Assembly (NCBI GenBank): GCA_029204225.1
Contig: CM055108.1
Location: forward strand, 12,711,955 to 12,775,954
Length of the DNA stretch: 64,000 bases
Direction: 5' to 3'
DNA from: Diphasiastrum complanatum
Lineage: Eukaryota; Streptophyta; Lycopodiopsida; Lycopodiales; Lycopodiaceae
In this document: piece by piece, positions 42,549 to 53,520 of the stretch
Layout: the number at the start of each line of letters is the position of its first letter
How positions within the stretch are numbered: the stretch's first letter is position 1
Position numbers and translations under genes: made by a program
The notes under the pieces: generated by a model
The model's database searches: none
What the model was told of the DNA's origin: nothing
What the model saw: only the letters and a program-made list of their open reading frames with translations

Positions 42549-45381
42549 TCAATTACGACGAGTTTTAATAGCTTGCAAGATATATAAACCATCAGGTAGC
42601 TCAACCAAGTTCCACGTCCTATTTTTCGATATAGCTTTCATTTTTGTTTCCATAGCTTCACGCCACTCCTTGTGCTCCTTTGCTTTATCAAAAGTTTTTG
42701 ATTGTTGAGCCTTGAGCACAGAACCCATCAGGGCTAGATTCATCTCTAATCTTGCAGGAGGTTTTTGATTTCTACTTGATCTTCTAAGCTCTCCATGCTC
42801 ACTTGATTCGGGAGTATCTCCCTTATTAGCATCACTTGTTACTGACAAGTACCACTTAGGCACTCTCGTAGGAATCTCATTATTAACCCTGTCTTTTTCC
42901 ATTGGCTCTTCCATATCGACACCAACTTCTTCCTTCAGTTGCACTTTAGCTTTATCATCAAAGGGATCAATTGTCAATTTTATTTGGTCATTTTGACCCA
43001 TTTTATCAAAAGTAGCATCTCTGAAAATCACGATCTTTTGTGCATCTATGTCATACATCATGTATGCCTTGGCTCTTTCATCATATCCAAGGAAAATACA
43101 CTTAACAGCTTTTGCATCCAGCTTCTTTCATTATTCATCAGGTACGCAACCGGGTTGGCTCAACTGGTTAGCTTGGCATCCAAAGTTTCTTTGGTCCCAG
43201 GTTTGAGCCTTCCCTCGGAAACCAAGAAGCATTATTCATCAGGTACATGAGCGTAAGCATCACAACCAAATACTCGTAAATGAGAAACATTAGGTTTCTT
43301 TCCAGTAAAAGCTTGGTAAGGTGTCTTACCCTCCATGGACTTCGTAGGATACCAGTTCAAGATATGAGTAGTTGTGTTGCAAGCTTTTGTCCAAAAAGTA
43401 TGTGGCAAACATTTTCTCTTAAGCATGGCCCTAGCCATCTCCACAAAGGATCTGTTTTTCCATTTTGCAACTCCGTTCTGTTGTGGTGAATACGGTGTAG
43501 TGGTTTGTCTCTTGATCCCCTGATCCTTGCAAAAATTTATAAACTCTATTGAAAAATACTCACCACCACCATCTGATCTGAGGTCTTAATTGACAACCTG
43601 CTTGTTTTTCAACTGGAGCTTTAAACTCTCTAAACTTGGCAAAAGCATCAGATTTCTTGCTTATGAAATAAATCCAGATATGTTTACTATAGTCATCAAT
43701 GATAAGCACTAATGGACCTAGTTTGTATTGGTCCACACAGATCACTACGAACAAGATCAAGAATGCCATTGGCTCTTCTTGCTCCATCTTTGGAAAATCT
43801 CTCTCTATGCTGTTTTTCCAAAATGCAACCCTCACAAATTTTTTCTTCAAAAGAGATATCAGGCAATCCAACAACTAGATTATCTCTTTTAAGGATTTGC
43901 AAGCTTTGAGCACTGATATGACCTTTGATGCCAAAGATCACTTCGACTATCAACAGTGCTTACCATAGCTTGAGTAAAAGATCTCGCATTCAATTTGTAG
44001 AGTAGATTCCGTTGACTCTAGCTCCTGTAGCAATCACTTTGTAGTGATTTTTGATATCTTTGACAAGACATTTGTCACTATCAAACTCAACCTTGAGTTG
44101 TTGATCAGCCATCGTCCCAACAGATAGTAGATTGTTAGCTAAGTCAGGTACATATTGCACATTGCTTATATGCTTTATCTTCTCGCTAGCTAACTTCACT
44201 AGTACCACTCCAACTCCTTTAACACATAGCAATTTGCCATCAACTTGTCCAACTTCATCACCATTGTCAGTTTCCTTGAGTTCTGAAAACCACTCTTTCC
44301 TTGAAGTCATGTGCTTGGATGCACCACTATCAATGTACCAGGTATCCTTGGCCTCATCACTTGTCATTAATGCTGTAATGAACAATTTTGAACTCTCACT
44401 TGTATCATTATCATATTGATCATCATCATATTGATGTTGATTAGTATAATTGTCTTCATAATAATAGTCATCAAATTGATGTTGATCAGCATAAGTTTTT
44501 GCTTGCCATTTGTCTTTTCTTTGTTCCATCTCCTTCTGTTTCTTGAAGCATTCATGCTCCCAGTGGCCAGGTTTGTTGCAGTACCTACAATTTTTAGGTT
44601 TATTTTGTCTTGAATAGCCGTGTCCTTGACCTCAGCCTTGATTCCAATTGCCTCGATTCGGACTATCATTGACTTGCTTATGAAATTGTTGAAATGATCC
44701 CTGACTTGTTTCCTCCTCTCGATTGATACCTTCCACGGCCAAATCTTCCACCTCATCCTGTAACTGCAAGAGTTTGATCATAGCTCCGATTACGATGATT
44801 CAAGTTCTCTTGACGTTGCTCTTATTGCAAAAGCAATCCACCTAGTTCTTCACAGGTTGGAAGATTTTCTCTTGTGGCTATACTCGTCGCAAACATCTGA
44901 TGTGACTCACTCAGACTATTCAATGTCAATTGCACGATCTCACAATCTTGTACTTGCTCTTCAACTGCTACTAATTGGTCACGGATCTCTTTGGTCTTTA
45001 GTATGTGCCGGCAATAAATGCACTATCATCCATCCGCAATGTATGCAACTTCATCTTTAGAAATAGTATTCGAGATGTATTTGTCATTTCAAACAATGCC
45101 TTCAATGTATCCCACGTTTCTTTTGGTCCTTCTGAGTTTGAAATATAGGGAAAAATTTTATCTCTAACTAATAAGTTGATGACATTCTGGGCTTTCCGTT
45201 TTCTCCTATCAAATGGTCGTTGATCTTCTTCAATCACTGGCCTTGTCTCTTCACCTATCACAATCTCCCATAGCTCTTTTTCCATCAACATGTTCCTCAG
45301 TTTGAATTTCCAAACTGCATAGTTGTTGGCACCTTCCAATTTGCTTGACTCATTAAGGACACTCTTGCTTAGAGTTGCCAT
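42549..45381 (-). pseudogene. Ty1/copia gag - protease - integrase, RT and RNase H missing
   Basis: Start ATG at 45379-45381. Gag opens MATLSKSVLNESSKLEGANN with YAVWKFKLRNMLMEKELWE (UBN2 type). Zinc knuckle CRYCNKPGHWEHEC near 44570. Protease active site TWYIDSGASKHMT near 44335 followed by NNLLSVGTMADQQLKVEFD. Integrase: LIIDDYSKHIWIYF (D), LRSDGGGEYFS near 43570 (D), but the third acidic residue is lost: the usual NGVAERKNR reads NGVAKWKNR near 43460. Then FGCDAYAHVPDE, interrupted at 43145-43228 by an 84-bp insertion. It ends in the first residues of RT (EWREAMETKMKAISKNRTW). Gag is unusually well preserved; the rest has shifts. Confidence 0.88.
43145..43228 (+). mobile_element. tRNA-derived SINE-like insertion
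   Basis: 84 bp inserted into the copia integrase and flanked by a perfect 17-bp target duplication CATTATTCATCAGGTAC (43128-43144 and 43229-43245). It contains an RNA polymerase III A box TGGCTCAACTGG (43155-43166) and a B box GGTTTGAGCC (43199-43208), 44 bp apart, as in tRNA genes. The 3' end is a short 'ccaagaag' tail rather than poly(A). Perfect long target duplications point to LINE-type target-primed insertion. It is shorter than usual plant SINEs and has no visible tRNA-unrelated body, so it could also be a retroposed tRNA pseudogene. Its tRNA parent is not identified. Confidence 0.85.
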
Positions 45382-45383
45382 TA

Positions 45384-45617
45384 CTGGATAGATGACTCTA
45401 GATCACAAAATTTATCACACCACATAACTATAAATTTTTGGTTTGACACCTGATATCGGTACGACGCGCGGGTGCACGACTGCTTGGGATTCTCTTTACC
45501 TCTAGCGTGTTGCTCCGATATTGGTATTGATATGTGATATCGGTATGATGCGCGGATGTACGACTGCTCTTGGTTTTCTTTACCTCTAGCGCGTCGATCC
45601 GATATTGGTACGGACAA
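45384..45617 (-). other. Leader ORF with two 28-29-residue repeats, abutting gag
   Basis: A 78-codon frame that ends 3 bases before the gag ATG. It contains two tandem copies of an approximately 85-bp unit (45448-45535 and 45536-45617), translated as SVPISDRRARGKENQEQSYI... and SIPISEQHARGKENPKQSCT.... The duplication is probably of leader DNA and translation is not proven. Note the CpG-rich 'cgacgcgcgggtgcacg'. Confidence 0.5.
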
Positions 45618-46857
45618 GATGAAAAGTAGAGAGAATATAAGAGCTTTCAGAGGGAATATTCTAGATTGTCCACTTCGGCAAAGATTTCAAAATGTGTGAT
45701 CATTCAAAAGACAAAGATCAGTAATATGAAAAGTATGAAGCGTCCTAACTCTGAATGGCAGTACTAGACACTGTCTAGTGTGATTTGCGGTACTCCAAAT
45801 AGACAAATGAGAGATTTCTTGGCAAACCTCTCACTTAAATAGCACTTTCCACAATAACTAGGAAGGATTGTAAAAGTCTCTCCCACTCAATAGATTTTCA
45901 ATCTGTCTGATGCTGCCCTAGCCTTTCTGATGCCTCTGGGACTGTGTCTTTGTTCCCCACTGATGATTCTGAGCTCCAAACCTGCAAAATACACCAAAGA
46001 AGGATTTCTTCCAACCTTTTTTTGTCTCTCCAAGCTTTCACCTCCCGTGAAGGACTTTCTCACTTCGTTGGCCTCTCACTTGGTTTCAGTAAGAATGAAC
46101 CCATTGAAGCCATCTAAAGTGAAAAGAACTCAAATGATGAACAAAAAATGTTGCTACACACTTCAATAGGATCTAATAATGATGTTCTATCACCTCCTAT
46201 GCAAAGTCTTGCAACAAATTGTGAGATGATTCTCACTAGTTATCTCAATATCTCTAAAACTAGATCTACTTCACATCAAATGATGGAGAATGGGCAAATT
46301 TAGTACCAACCACTCCTAGCACGTGTGAAATACACTAAGAAACCAAATTTGACTCAAATACAATGATATTGCATGAAACAAAATGGCTAAAATCTCAAAA
46401 CAATGTCTAGATCACATATATATGAGATTGGTAAGCATTCAACTATGATTTGGGAACAAACAAGCAATCTATTGACCAAACAAAATATGTCCACATAGGC
46501 CTAGGTGTCCTACCTAACCCTATTCAAAAGCTTATAACTTTTGATTGGCTCAACCAAATGGAATGAAATTGATTGCATCAGAAACTAGCAAAAGCAGCTT
46601 CAAAAAAAGCTATCTATCAAGATTTTTGGATCAAACATGAAAGAGAACTCTCAAACTGAAATTGGATGTTCCTCACACATGTCTAAGCACCTGATTCCGT
46701 ATGGTACTAGGTCAGCAGACCCAATCAATGCCTTATTGATCTCTTTTGATCCGATATTGAACAAGATAGCTAGGAAAATGGATTTTGACCATTTCTAGCT
46801 CAATATTGGTAGAAAATTTTTACACTAATGGATGAAAATGCATGGTAACCTTAGGTA
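45618..46857 (-). other. Leader of the LTR B element, minus copy
   Basis: From 46857 leftward it matches the leader downstream of the plus copy of LTR B at 6407 onward (about 150 bases). The remainder has no recognised ORF. If gag at 45381 belongs to this LTR, the untranslated leader is about 1.5 kb, longer than usual, so an insertion may be hidden here. Confidence 0.45.
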
Positions 46858-46869
46858 GGCTCTGATACA
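46858..46869 (-). other. tRNA-iMet primer-binding site with one base lost
   Basis: The minus strand reads TGTATCAGAGCC, the iMet PBS missing one G. It joins directly to the LTR end (TTTACA). Confidence 0.7.
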
Positions 46870-47463
46870 TGTAAATTCACATGTGTGGAGTGTCCACCAC
46901 ATGTGATTGTGATCTCCTACGGTGTATCTTCAACTCAATGGCAAAAACACACCAAGTCTACATGAATTTACTCACTTCCAAAGCTCATACACACATGTGG
47001 GAAGTGTTCAAAAAATAAACTAATTAAAAATAAGTTGCTCTCCTCGGGTAGAGAGAGAAAATGACCAATAGCCCTCGAGTAGAGAGAGAATGCTAGAAAA
47101 TCACTTAGTCTCAAAATCCACACAATCTCCAAATCAATTAAATCAAAGTGAGAAGTACAATTATACTATAGATCCACGAGCTAACACAATGCTCAAACAT
47201 GATTGGACCACACTTTTGCCACTTCTTAATCCTATTGGACCATTGATCCATTCACCTATTGATTCTATTGGACCATTCATGGTTCCACCTTTAAATCCTA
47301 TTGGACCATTCATGTTTCCACTTCTAAATCCTATTGGACCTTTTGAACTTCATCAAAAAAAAGCATTGCACTTGTCTACTATCCATTTAGCTTGAGTTTT
47401 GCCTCCTTTCAGACCAAATCAAAAGTTAGATCTGCACCAGATCCAGCTACTATGAAAATTACA
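46870..47463 (-). repeat. LTR family B, minus orientation
   Basis: Reverse-complement match of 5785-6393. Includes the minisatellite at 47190-47345 and the 'ctctctacccgaggag' tract near 47040. The boundary at 47463 is tentative. Confidence 0.7.
47190..47345. repeat. Minisatellite inside LTR B, about 5 units
   Basis: Units of 27-36 bp around 'aatcctattggaccattcat' + 'ggttccacc', at about 47208, 47230-47266, 47266-47302 and 47302-47338. The last three are nearly identical, suggesting recent expansion. The plus copy near 5925-6030 has fewer, more diverged units. Confidence 0.8.
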
Positions 47464-47639
47464 GGCCAATCAGAGCAAGAATCAAAAGGTTATTAAGGAC
47501 AAACCATTGTAAGAGGCCTAAAATCACACTTTCAGCCACCCACACTGATTAGATTCCTTATTACTCATTTTTGATGACTTTTCTCCTTTTTGAGAGCATT
47601 TTCATCTTTTTTCCATCTCCATCACTAACGCACTTTTTC

Positions 47640-48890
47640 GATCATCTAACATCATGACTTCTTCTTCTTCTACTAACAATACTGGCACAAAAAAGGTCAT
47701 CCAACGCAATATACCTTTTGCCACCCAGATCTGGGCCCTGCCATCTAATTCCTTGATAAACCCTTGGCTTCATGTTGTTGGCCCCCTTCTCTAAGCAATG
47801 GGCTTTTACTCGACACTTTTCTCTTCTAACATAAACATGAAACTAGCTCTCCATGCTTATGCCACGTGGGACGTGCCGAAGTTGCGTTTTCACATCCTAT
47901 ACTAGGGTACCACGTACAAGGTACGAGTGAATGCTAACTCCATGGTCATCGTAGGCATAGTGTTCACCAACCCATCTCACATCAACAAGCTAAAAAGCTC
48001 ATAAAACCTTACGTAACACAAACTGCTCGTGAGCTCCCAGTCAAAACTAACAACGGGTATTTGATAGAGGCTATCAAGGACCCCATAATCCAAGCCGCCA
48101 CTTACTTCTTACTTGTTTTGACTTTTCGCAAGGACCACATACAGTCCACGCTATTGACCCAAATCGTGGAATCCTTCATAGAATTCTTGAGCCCCTCAGT
48201 GGTGCCATATGACTAACATACCTTCCTAATGCATGAGCTCTCCGTTGCTATCAATCCTAACACACGCCAGCGCATCGTTGTCGGTCCTCTCCTCTGTATC
48301 TTCGCACGTGCACTCCTTGAACAGAAGGTTCGGGGGTTTAACCGCTCCACCATTCTATCTGTCACCATTCCACAAACTAACTTGTACCCTCCTTCTATTG
48401 CATCCACCTCCTACCAACCAGCTACTATTGACACAACGGCCAACAAATGCATGCGTGGCACAACCTCATCTTCATCTAGCTCTCCAGACAACGCACCACA
48501 CCGTTGCACCCCACTTCTACTTCTTCCACAACCACTACTTCTGCTTCCGCTCAACCCTTTGATACCACCATGACTTCTGCTCTTTTTTCTCCCATTTCAA
48601 CATCTTCTACTACATTCACAAATCTCTGCCAACACATTGGATTGGACAAATCTCCTCAATCTCATGCTGCCTCTAAAAGGCTCCTCACCTCCCACGTCTC
48701 CATCCATCCTCCAAACCATCTTTCAATTTTTCACCATCCCTATTATCCCCTCATTTGAGCAATCTGTTCTCACACCTCTCCAAACCACCTCTATCACACC
48801 ACCCACCTCACCCTTGAAAGCTATCGAGGGTGACCAACCATTGCTTGGTGACACATATGTGCAGACAACTTATGGAGCATAGCCTTACCG
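47640..48890 (+). pseudogene. Unrecognised broken coding region
   Basis: GC-richer than its flanks, starting at an ATG at 47654 (MTSSSSTNNTGTKKVIQRNI) and readable across several stops and shifts (PFATQIWALPSNSLINPWLH; HAYATWDVPKLRFHILY; HELSVAINPNTRQRIVVGPL). The C-terminal part is serine/proline/threonine-rich. This style is like the unclassified 'plant transposon' proteins that accompany gypsy elements, but I see no diagnostic motif. The +1 frame ORF at 48233-48562 and the one at 48229-48573 are overlapping alternatives. Confidence 0.45.
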
Positions 48891-48929
48891 TGTTCAAAAA
48901 CCTACTCACATTGATAGAACTGGTCCCTA

Positions 48930-49047
48930 CACTTGAAATAGCTCAAATTTCATATTTATCACTGTAGATAGCTCAAACTTGATGTCTATCACTTGAGATA
49001 GCGTTATTTTGATGTCTATCAGTTGAGATAGCTCAATTTTGTATAAA
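48930..49047. repeat. 30-31-bp tandem repeat, about 4 units
   Basis: Units of 'gatagctcaaatttgatgtc' + 'tatcacttga' at about 48934, 48965, 48996 and 49026. Diverged by substitutions; no ORF. Confidence 0.8.
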
Positions 49048-49214
49048 TTTTGAATCATTGAATATATAAAGGCATTTAGCTACCTCAAAGTTCATGCTTA
49101 TGATTCAAGATAATTCAAATTATATGCCTAAGATGCAATTTTATAATTGTTCAATATTTAGAAAAAAAGAATAATGATAAGTCAAATTGGAGGCCCAATA
49201 TGTGATTTTGGTCT

Positions 49215-51706
49215 TTTTAGTTCTGCATTAAGCAAGGAAGACTTTTTAAATTGGATACTAATGTGGCCATTGCAAGTGTGAATATGGTTAGGGAGGAGAT
49301 GACTCAAGTGGAACTTTGGCACAAAAGATTAGGCCATCCTAATACTCAATCAATGGAGTCCATGACCTCAAAGGAGCTAGCTCTTGGCCTACCAAAATCA
49401 TTCAAAAAGTGTGATAAAGAGTGTGAGGCATGTGGCCTTGCAAAGTCACACAATACATCCTACAAGAGATCTTTGTCAAGATCTACTTCACCCTTGGATC
49501 TTATTCATTCAGATGTGCATGCCTTTTCTCATGAAAGTAATGGACGTGCCTTAATGTAAGTGACTTTCATAGATGATTGTACTAGATTCACTTGGATAGA
49601 TTATAGTCTAAGAAAAACCTTGTATATGAAGCTTTTGTGAAGTTTAAGTCTCTAATGGAAAAGCAACTTAGTTCTTGCATTAAAGTTCTAAGATTTGATA
49701 ATGGAGGAAAATATATCTCCAATAGGATGAGAGACTTTTGTGAGAGCAATGACATTAAGAGAGAGTTTACTTGTTCCTACACCCTCCAACAAAATGGGGT
49801 GGCCGAGAGGAAAAATAGGAGCCTATGTGAATGTGCGAAGTCGTTGAGGCTTGTGCATCTCTACCCATCTCATTTTGGGGAGAGGCCGTAACTTGTGCTA
49901 ACTTTTTATGTAATAGGCTTCCTAGTAGTGCTATTGATGGGATTTCACCATATCAAGCTTTGTTTGGCAATAAGCCCAATTTAAATACTTTAAAGTATTT
50001 GGATGTATATGTTATGTCCACTTTTTTTTGGAAACTAGAAGGAAAGAAGATGCAACCTCCTTCAAGGAATATTTGTAGGCTACAGTGAAAATAGCAAAGG
50101 ATATAGGATATTTGACCCTATTTCAAAGAAGGTAAAAGTTAGCAAGGATATCTTATTTGATGAATCTCAGGATCTAAGATGTTATCAAATGCATCTAATC
50201 CTCAATGTGTTGAAGATCTTGCAAAACTTGAGGAGGAGCTTCTTGAAAATGATTTTTTGGAGGATCAAGCTCAAGAACCACAGGGGCCGAGGAGATCCAC
50301 AAGGAACAAGGCCGAGCCTTCAAGGCTCACATAGTTTGAGAAAGGAAAGCAAAGGGAAGCCATAACTCCTTCTACCTCTTACTCTTTTTTAACCACAATG
50401 CTTGAAGAGCCATCATGTTATGAAGATGCTAGTAGATCACAAGTTTGGAGAGATGCAATGCAAATAGAGTTTGATGCTTTGGTAGATAATCAAACTTGGA
50501 ATCTTGTACACCTTCCATATGGGAGAGGCCACTTGAACGTAAATGGATCTATAGAATAAAGTACAATCAAGATGGATCTATAAGTAAATACAAAGCTAGA
50601 CTTGTTGCTAAGGGGTTTCTTCAAGCTAAAGTCATAGATTATGAAGAAACATTTGCACCTATAGCAAAGCTTGTAACTATTAGATTGATCATATGTATTG
50701 CTACTTTGTTCAAGTGGATTCTCTATCAAATGGATGTGACCAATGCATTTTTGAATGGCTACTTAGAGGAGGAAATATACATGTTGCAACCCGAGGACTT
50801 CGTCAAGGATGGTGAGGAGGACAAGGTTTGCCATTTGAAGAAGAGCCATATATATGGCTTGAAGCAAGCACCTAGTGCTTGGTACTCTAGGTTGCATGAT
50901 TTTATGGCTTTGTGATTAGTTCTTATGAACCTTATTTGTAAATAAAGTGTAATGATGGTAAGATCATCATTTTAGTTCTCTATGTTGATGATATCATATT
51001 GATAGGAAATGATGATGAAGACATAAGAAATGTTAAAGTTGCATTGTCTAGTGAATTCAAGATGGTAGATCTAGGACTTCTTAAGTTAATACTTGGAATA
51101 GAAGGTAGTGATTTCACTTTTATAAGTCAATCAAAGTATGCTACTTCCATTCTTGAAAGGTTTGGCATGAAATATTGTAAAGGGATGGACACTCCTATGG
51201 AGCAAGTTTGTGAACTTTCTAATGATGATGATGAAGCATCCTTTGAGGACATCACACTCTTTAGAAAGCTTATAGATTCCTTGATCTATTTGACAATCAC
51301 TAGACCAGATTTGAGTTATAGTGTAAGCAAGTTAAGTCATAATATGCATGGTCCTTTGATGCATCATTGGAAAAGTGCCAAGAGAGTACTTAGATATATC
51401 TCTTCTACTAGATTTTTTGGCATTCTCTATCAAGGATCTAACTTGTACTTGAGGGCATACTTGGATTCAGATTTTGTAGGAGACAAGATGGATAGGAGAT
51501 ATATAAGTGTATTTGCCACTTTCCTTTGTGGAGGACTGATACCTTGGCTTTCCAAAAAGCAAGATACAATCTCAGTTTCCTCTTGTGAAGCTGAGTACAA
51601 GCCATTGACTTCAACAAAAAAAGAACTCATATGGTTAAGAAGACTTTTGGTGGAACTACAAGTGCTAAAGGCCAAGGAGATCCCTTGCATCTATTGTGAC
51701 AATAAG
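49215..51706 (+). pseudogene. Ty1/copia integrase - RT - RNase H fragment
   Basis: Domains in order: GAG_pre-integrase zinc region (ELWHKRLGHPN ... CEACGLAKSH, 49310-49450); integrase core with VTFIDDCTRFTWI (49560), LRFDNGGKYIS (49690) and NGVAERKNR (49795), so D-D-E is kept; KPNLNTLKYLDVYV (49975); RT with KWIYRIKYNQDGSISKYKAR (50540), QMDVTNAFLNG (50730), LYVDDIILIG (50980) and SEFKMVDLGLLKLILGIEG; RNase H with RPDLSYSVSKLSH, SVSSCEAEYKPL and CIYCDN (51690). At least five shifts or stops. Gag and protease are missing. The RNase H is cut off after CDN, where LTR C in the opposite orientation begins. Confidence 0.9.
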
Positions 51707-51974
51707 GGTCCTCAGAAAGTACATTGGATGTCACAAGATTCATGTGAGTCCCAAATTGGACCCAACTTAAAAAAGTTCAACACTAAGTTCTAAAGTTGAC
51801 TTTGCGCCTCAAGTTTTATTTTAATTACAAAAAGGCCCAAGTCTCTTATTTCTATTTACGCTCAACTTGTGTGCTCATTGAGCCATGGGCTTACACGCTT
51901 AGGATGCCATGCCCTCGCAACTCATTTATTAGTCAAATTTATTTACTTACTCTATGTTGGGAATACCCCCAACA
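51707..51974 (-). repeat. LTR family C, minus orientation, truncated
   Basis: Starts on the minus strand at 51974 with TGTTGGGGGTATTCCCAACA and matches 12388-12658. Truncated where it meets the copia RNase H. The 20-bp tip is a perfect 7-bp-stem hairpin. Confidence 0.8.
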
Positions 51975-52029
51975 GTGTGGAGGCTATACAAAATGTACTT
52001 GTAAATAGTTAGATTCATTGAGAGGTTAT

Positions 52030-52790
52030 GGCAGAATCAGGTCCTCCATCCTGCTGCTACATCTTCTTCTTTGCTTCGTTGTACTTGAGAACTCGATAGA
52101 GCTTGGTTTTCGGCTTTTGATGTTGTCGATTGTGCTGTTGTAGTTGTTGGTTTGAATTAGTTTGTTCAACTTTTGTCTTCTTGTCCATTGAATTTATCTT
52201 CTTCTAGGACTGTTGCTTATTCAAATAGAGGGCGATTGTCTTCATATTCGACATGGATAACCTTTTCCTTCTTACTTCTTTCCACAATAAACTTGTTGTC
52301 AACTTTTTGCAGAGATAGGTCAGGAGCATTGCTCAAAAGCAATACTAAGTTGTAGTAAGAGGGAGGAAGACTAGATAGAAGAGACATGTTAGCATCTTTG
52401 TCCGATATTGGCAAACCTACTATAACTAGTTGATTGAGCAATTGTTTGAATTTGTTTGGATGATTAGTGTCTGAGGTTCCTTCACTCATCTTGAATGACA
52501 GGAATGTCTTTCTCAAAAAGAGACGAGTTGAAACATCAATTATTTCATATACAATGGAAAGTGCTTTGCCATCTTTAGATTCCCAAGCGGTTAGCATATC
52601 AGGTTCAGTCAGTTTGCTATTGAACCATTGACGTATCCCCAAAGTTCTTTTCAATAAGTATCATCTTCATTTTGAATTCCTGCATGTGGAAATCATCTTC
52701 GTTAAACTTATTGAACAATCCGATTTCTGAAGATGTACCTTTCATAGTGATCAGTCTAAGAAATGGTTACTTAGTCATCAATACTATAAC
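52030..52790 (-). pseudogene. Ty1/copia gag fragment (UBN2 type)
   Basis: Minus-strand open frame 52217-52654 with TAWESKDGKALSIVYEIID, MSEGTSDTNHPNKFKQLLNQ, SDKDANMSLLSSLPPSYYNL and the tail VERSKKEKVIHVEYED, all typical of copia UBN2 gag. A stop follows, then a glutamine/lysine-rich linker. The zinc knuckle is missing. PBS upstream at 52807-52822. Confidence 0.85.
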
Positions 52791-52806
52791 AGTTTGGACC
52801 AGGCTC

Positions 52807-52822
52807 TGATACCACTTGTTGG
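52807..52822 (-). other. tRNA-iMet primer-binding site
   Basis: The minus strand reads TGGTATCAGAGCCTGG, a 16-base run matching the initiator tRNA-Met complement (one change near its end at most). The LTR end CCCAACAAG adjoins. A second degraded copy (ctctaataccacttgttg) lies 47 bp away at about 52857-52874, so the PBS/LTR junction has been duplicated. Confidence 0.8.
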
Positions 52823-52879
52823 GTTTTGATGGAGTGCTTGATAGCTCTAATACCACTTGTTGAGAGTGGTACAGCTTTT

Positions 52880-53520
52880 TAAAAAGAATTATTTGTCACA
52901 ATAGATTTGAGCGAACTTTAGATCTTAGAGAAATCTCCTAAACCAAATGATCTCCTTGAATGCAGAGGTGGCTGCGACATATTCGAACTCTCTGGAGGAC
53001 AAAGAAATGCATTTCCGCTTTTGATTGTTCCATGAGATGGGTCCTCTTGCTAGAAAGCATAGGTAGCCAAAAGTGAATTATTGAATGTCCACATCTCTAG
53101 CCCTGTCAGAGTCAAAATAAGCATTTAGAATCAGAGCATCCTATGTATTTTCATTATAGCACAAAGCATAATGATTCGTGGCTTGAATGTATCTTAATGC
53201 TCTTAGTAGAGCTTTCTAGTGAGGTAGGCCAAAATTCACAATATGTTACGATAGTGTGTCGACTATGAATGCTAAGTTAGGTCAAGTGCAGATCATGGCA
53301 TACATAATTGATCCAACTATTGATTGATAGGGGTACATGTCCTTTGATCTTTTCGAGACACCCTATTATCTTTTTAGAAGTAAAAAAAACATGATTTTGA
53401 AGTGATAAGCCATATTGTATCGCCCTGTAGTACATTTCACTAGCCAAAAATTGCTCTAAATTTGGCCATACGGTACCTAGATAGCGAATGTAGCCCATCA
53501 TAAGTTCACCCACACTTCGC
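52880..53520 (-). pseudogene. Degraded Ty1/copia RNase H fragment
   Basis: Read on the minus strand with many stops: INSWINYVCHDLHLT for the IVGSLMYAMICTRPD block, then a WKALLRALRYIQATN-like stretch (53220-53150), LILNAYFDSDR-like (53120), and EFEYVAATSAFKEII-like (52980-52940). It ends only about 60 bp before the PBS of the next copia fragment, leaving no room for a full LTR between them. Confidence 0.6.

Noticed and set aside
48229-48573. Functional proline/serine-rich gene
   Set aside because: Two overlapping frames of equal length, stops upstream and low-complexity composition; treated as part of a broken coding region.
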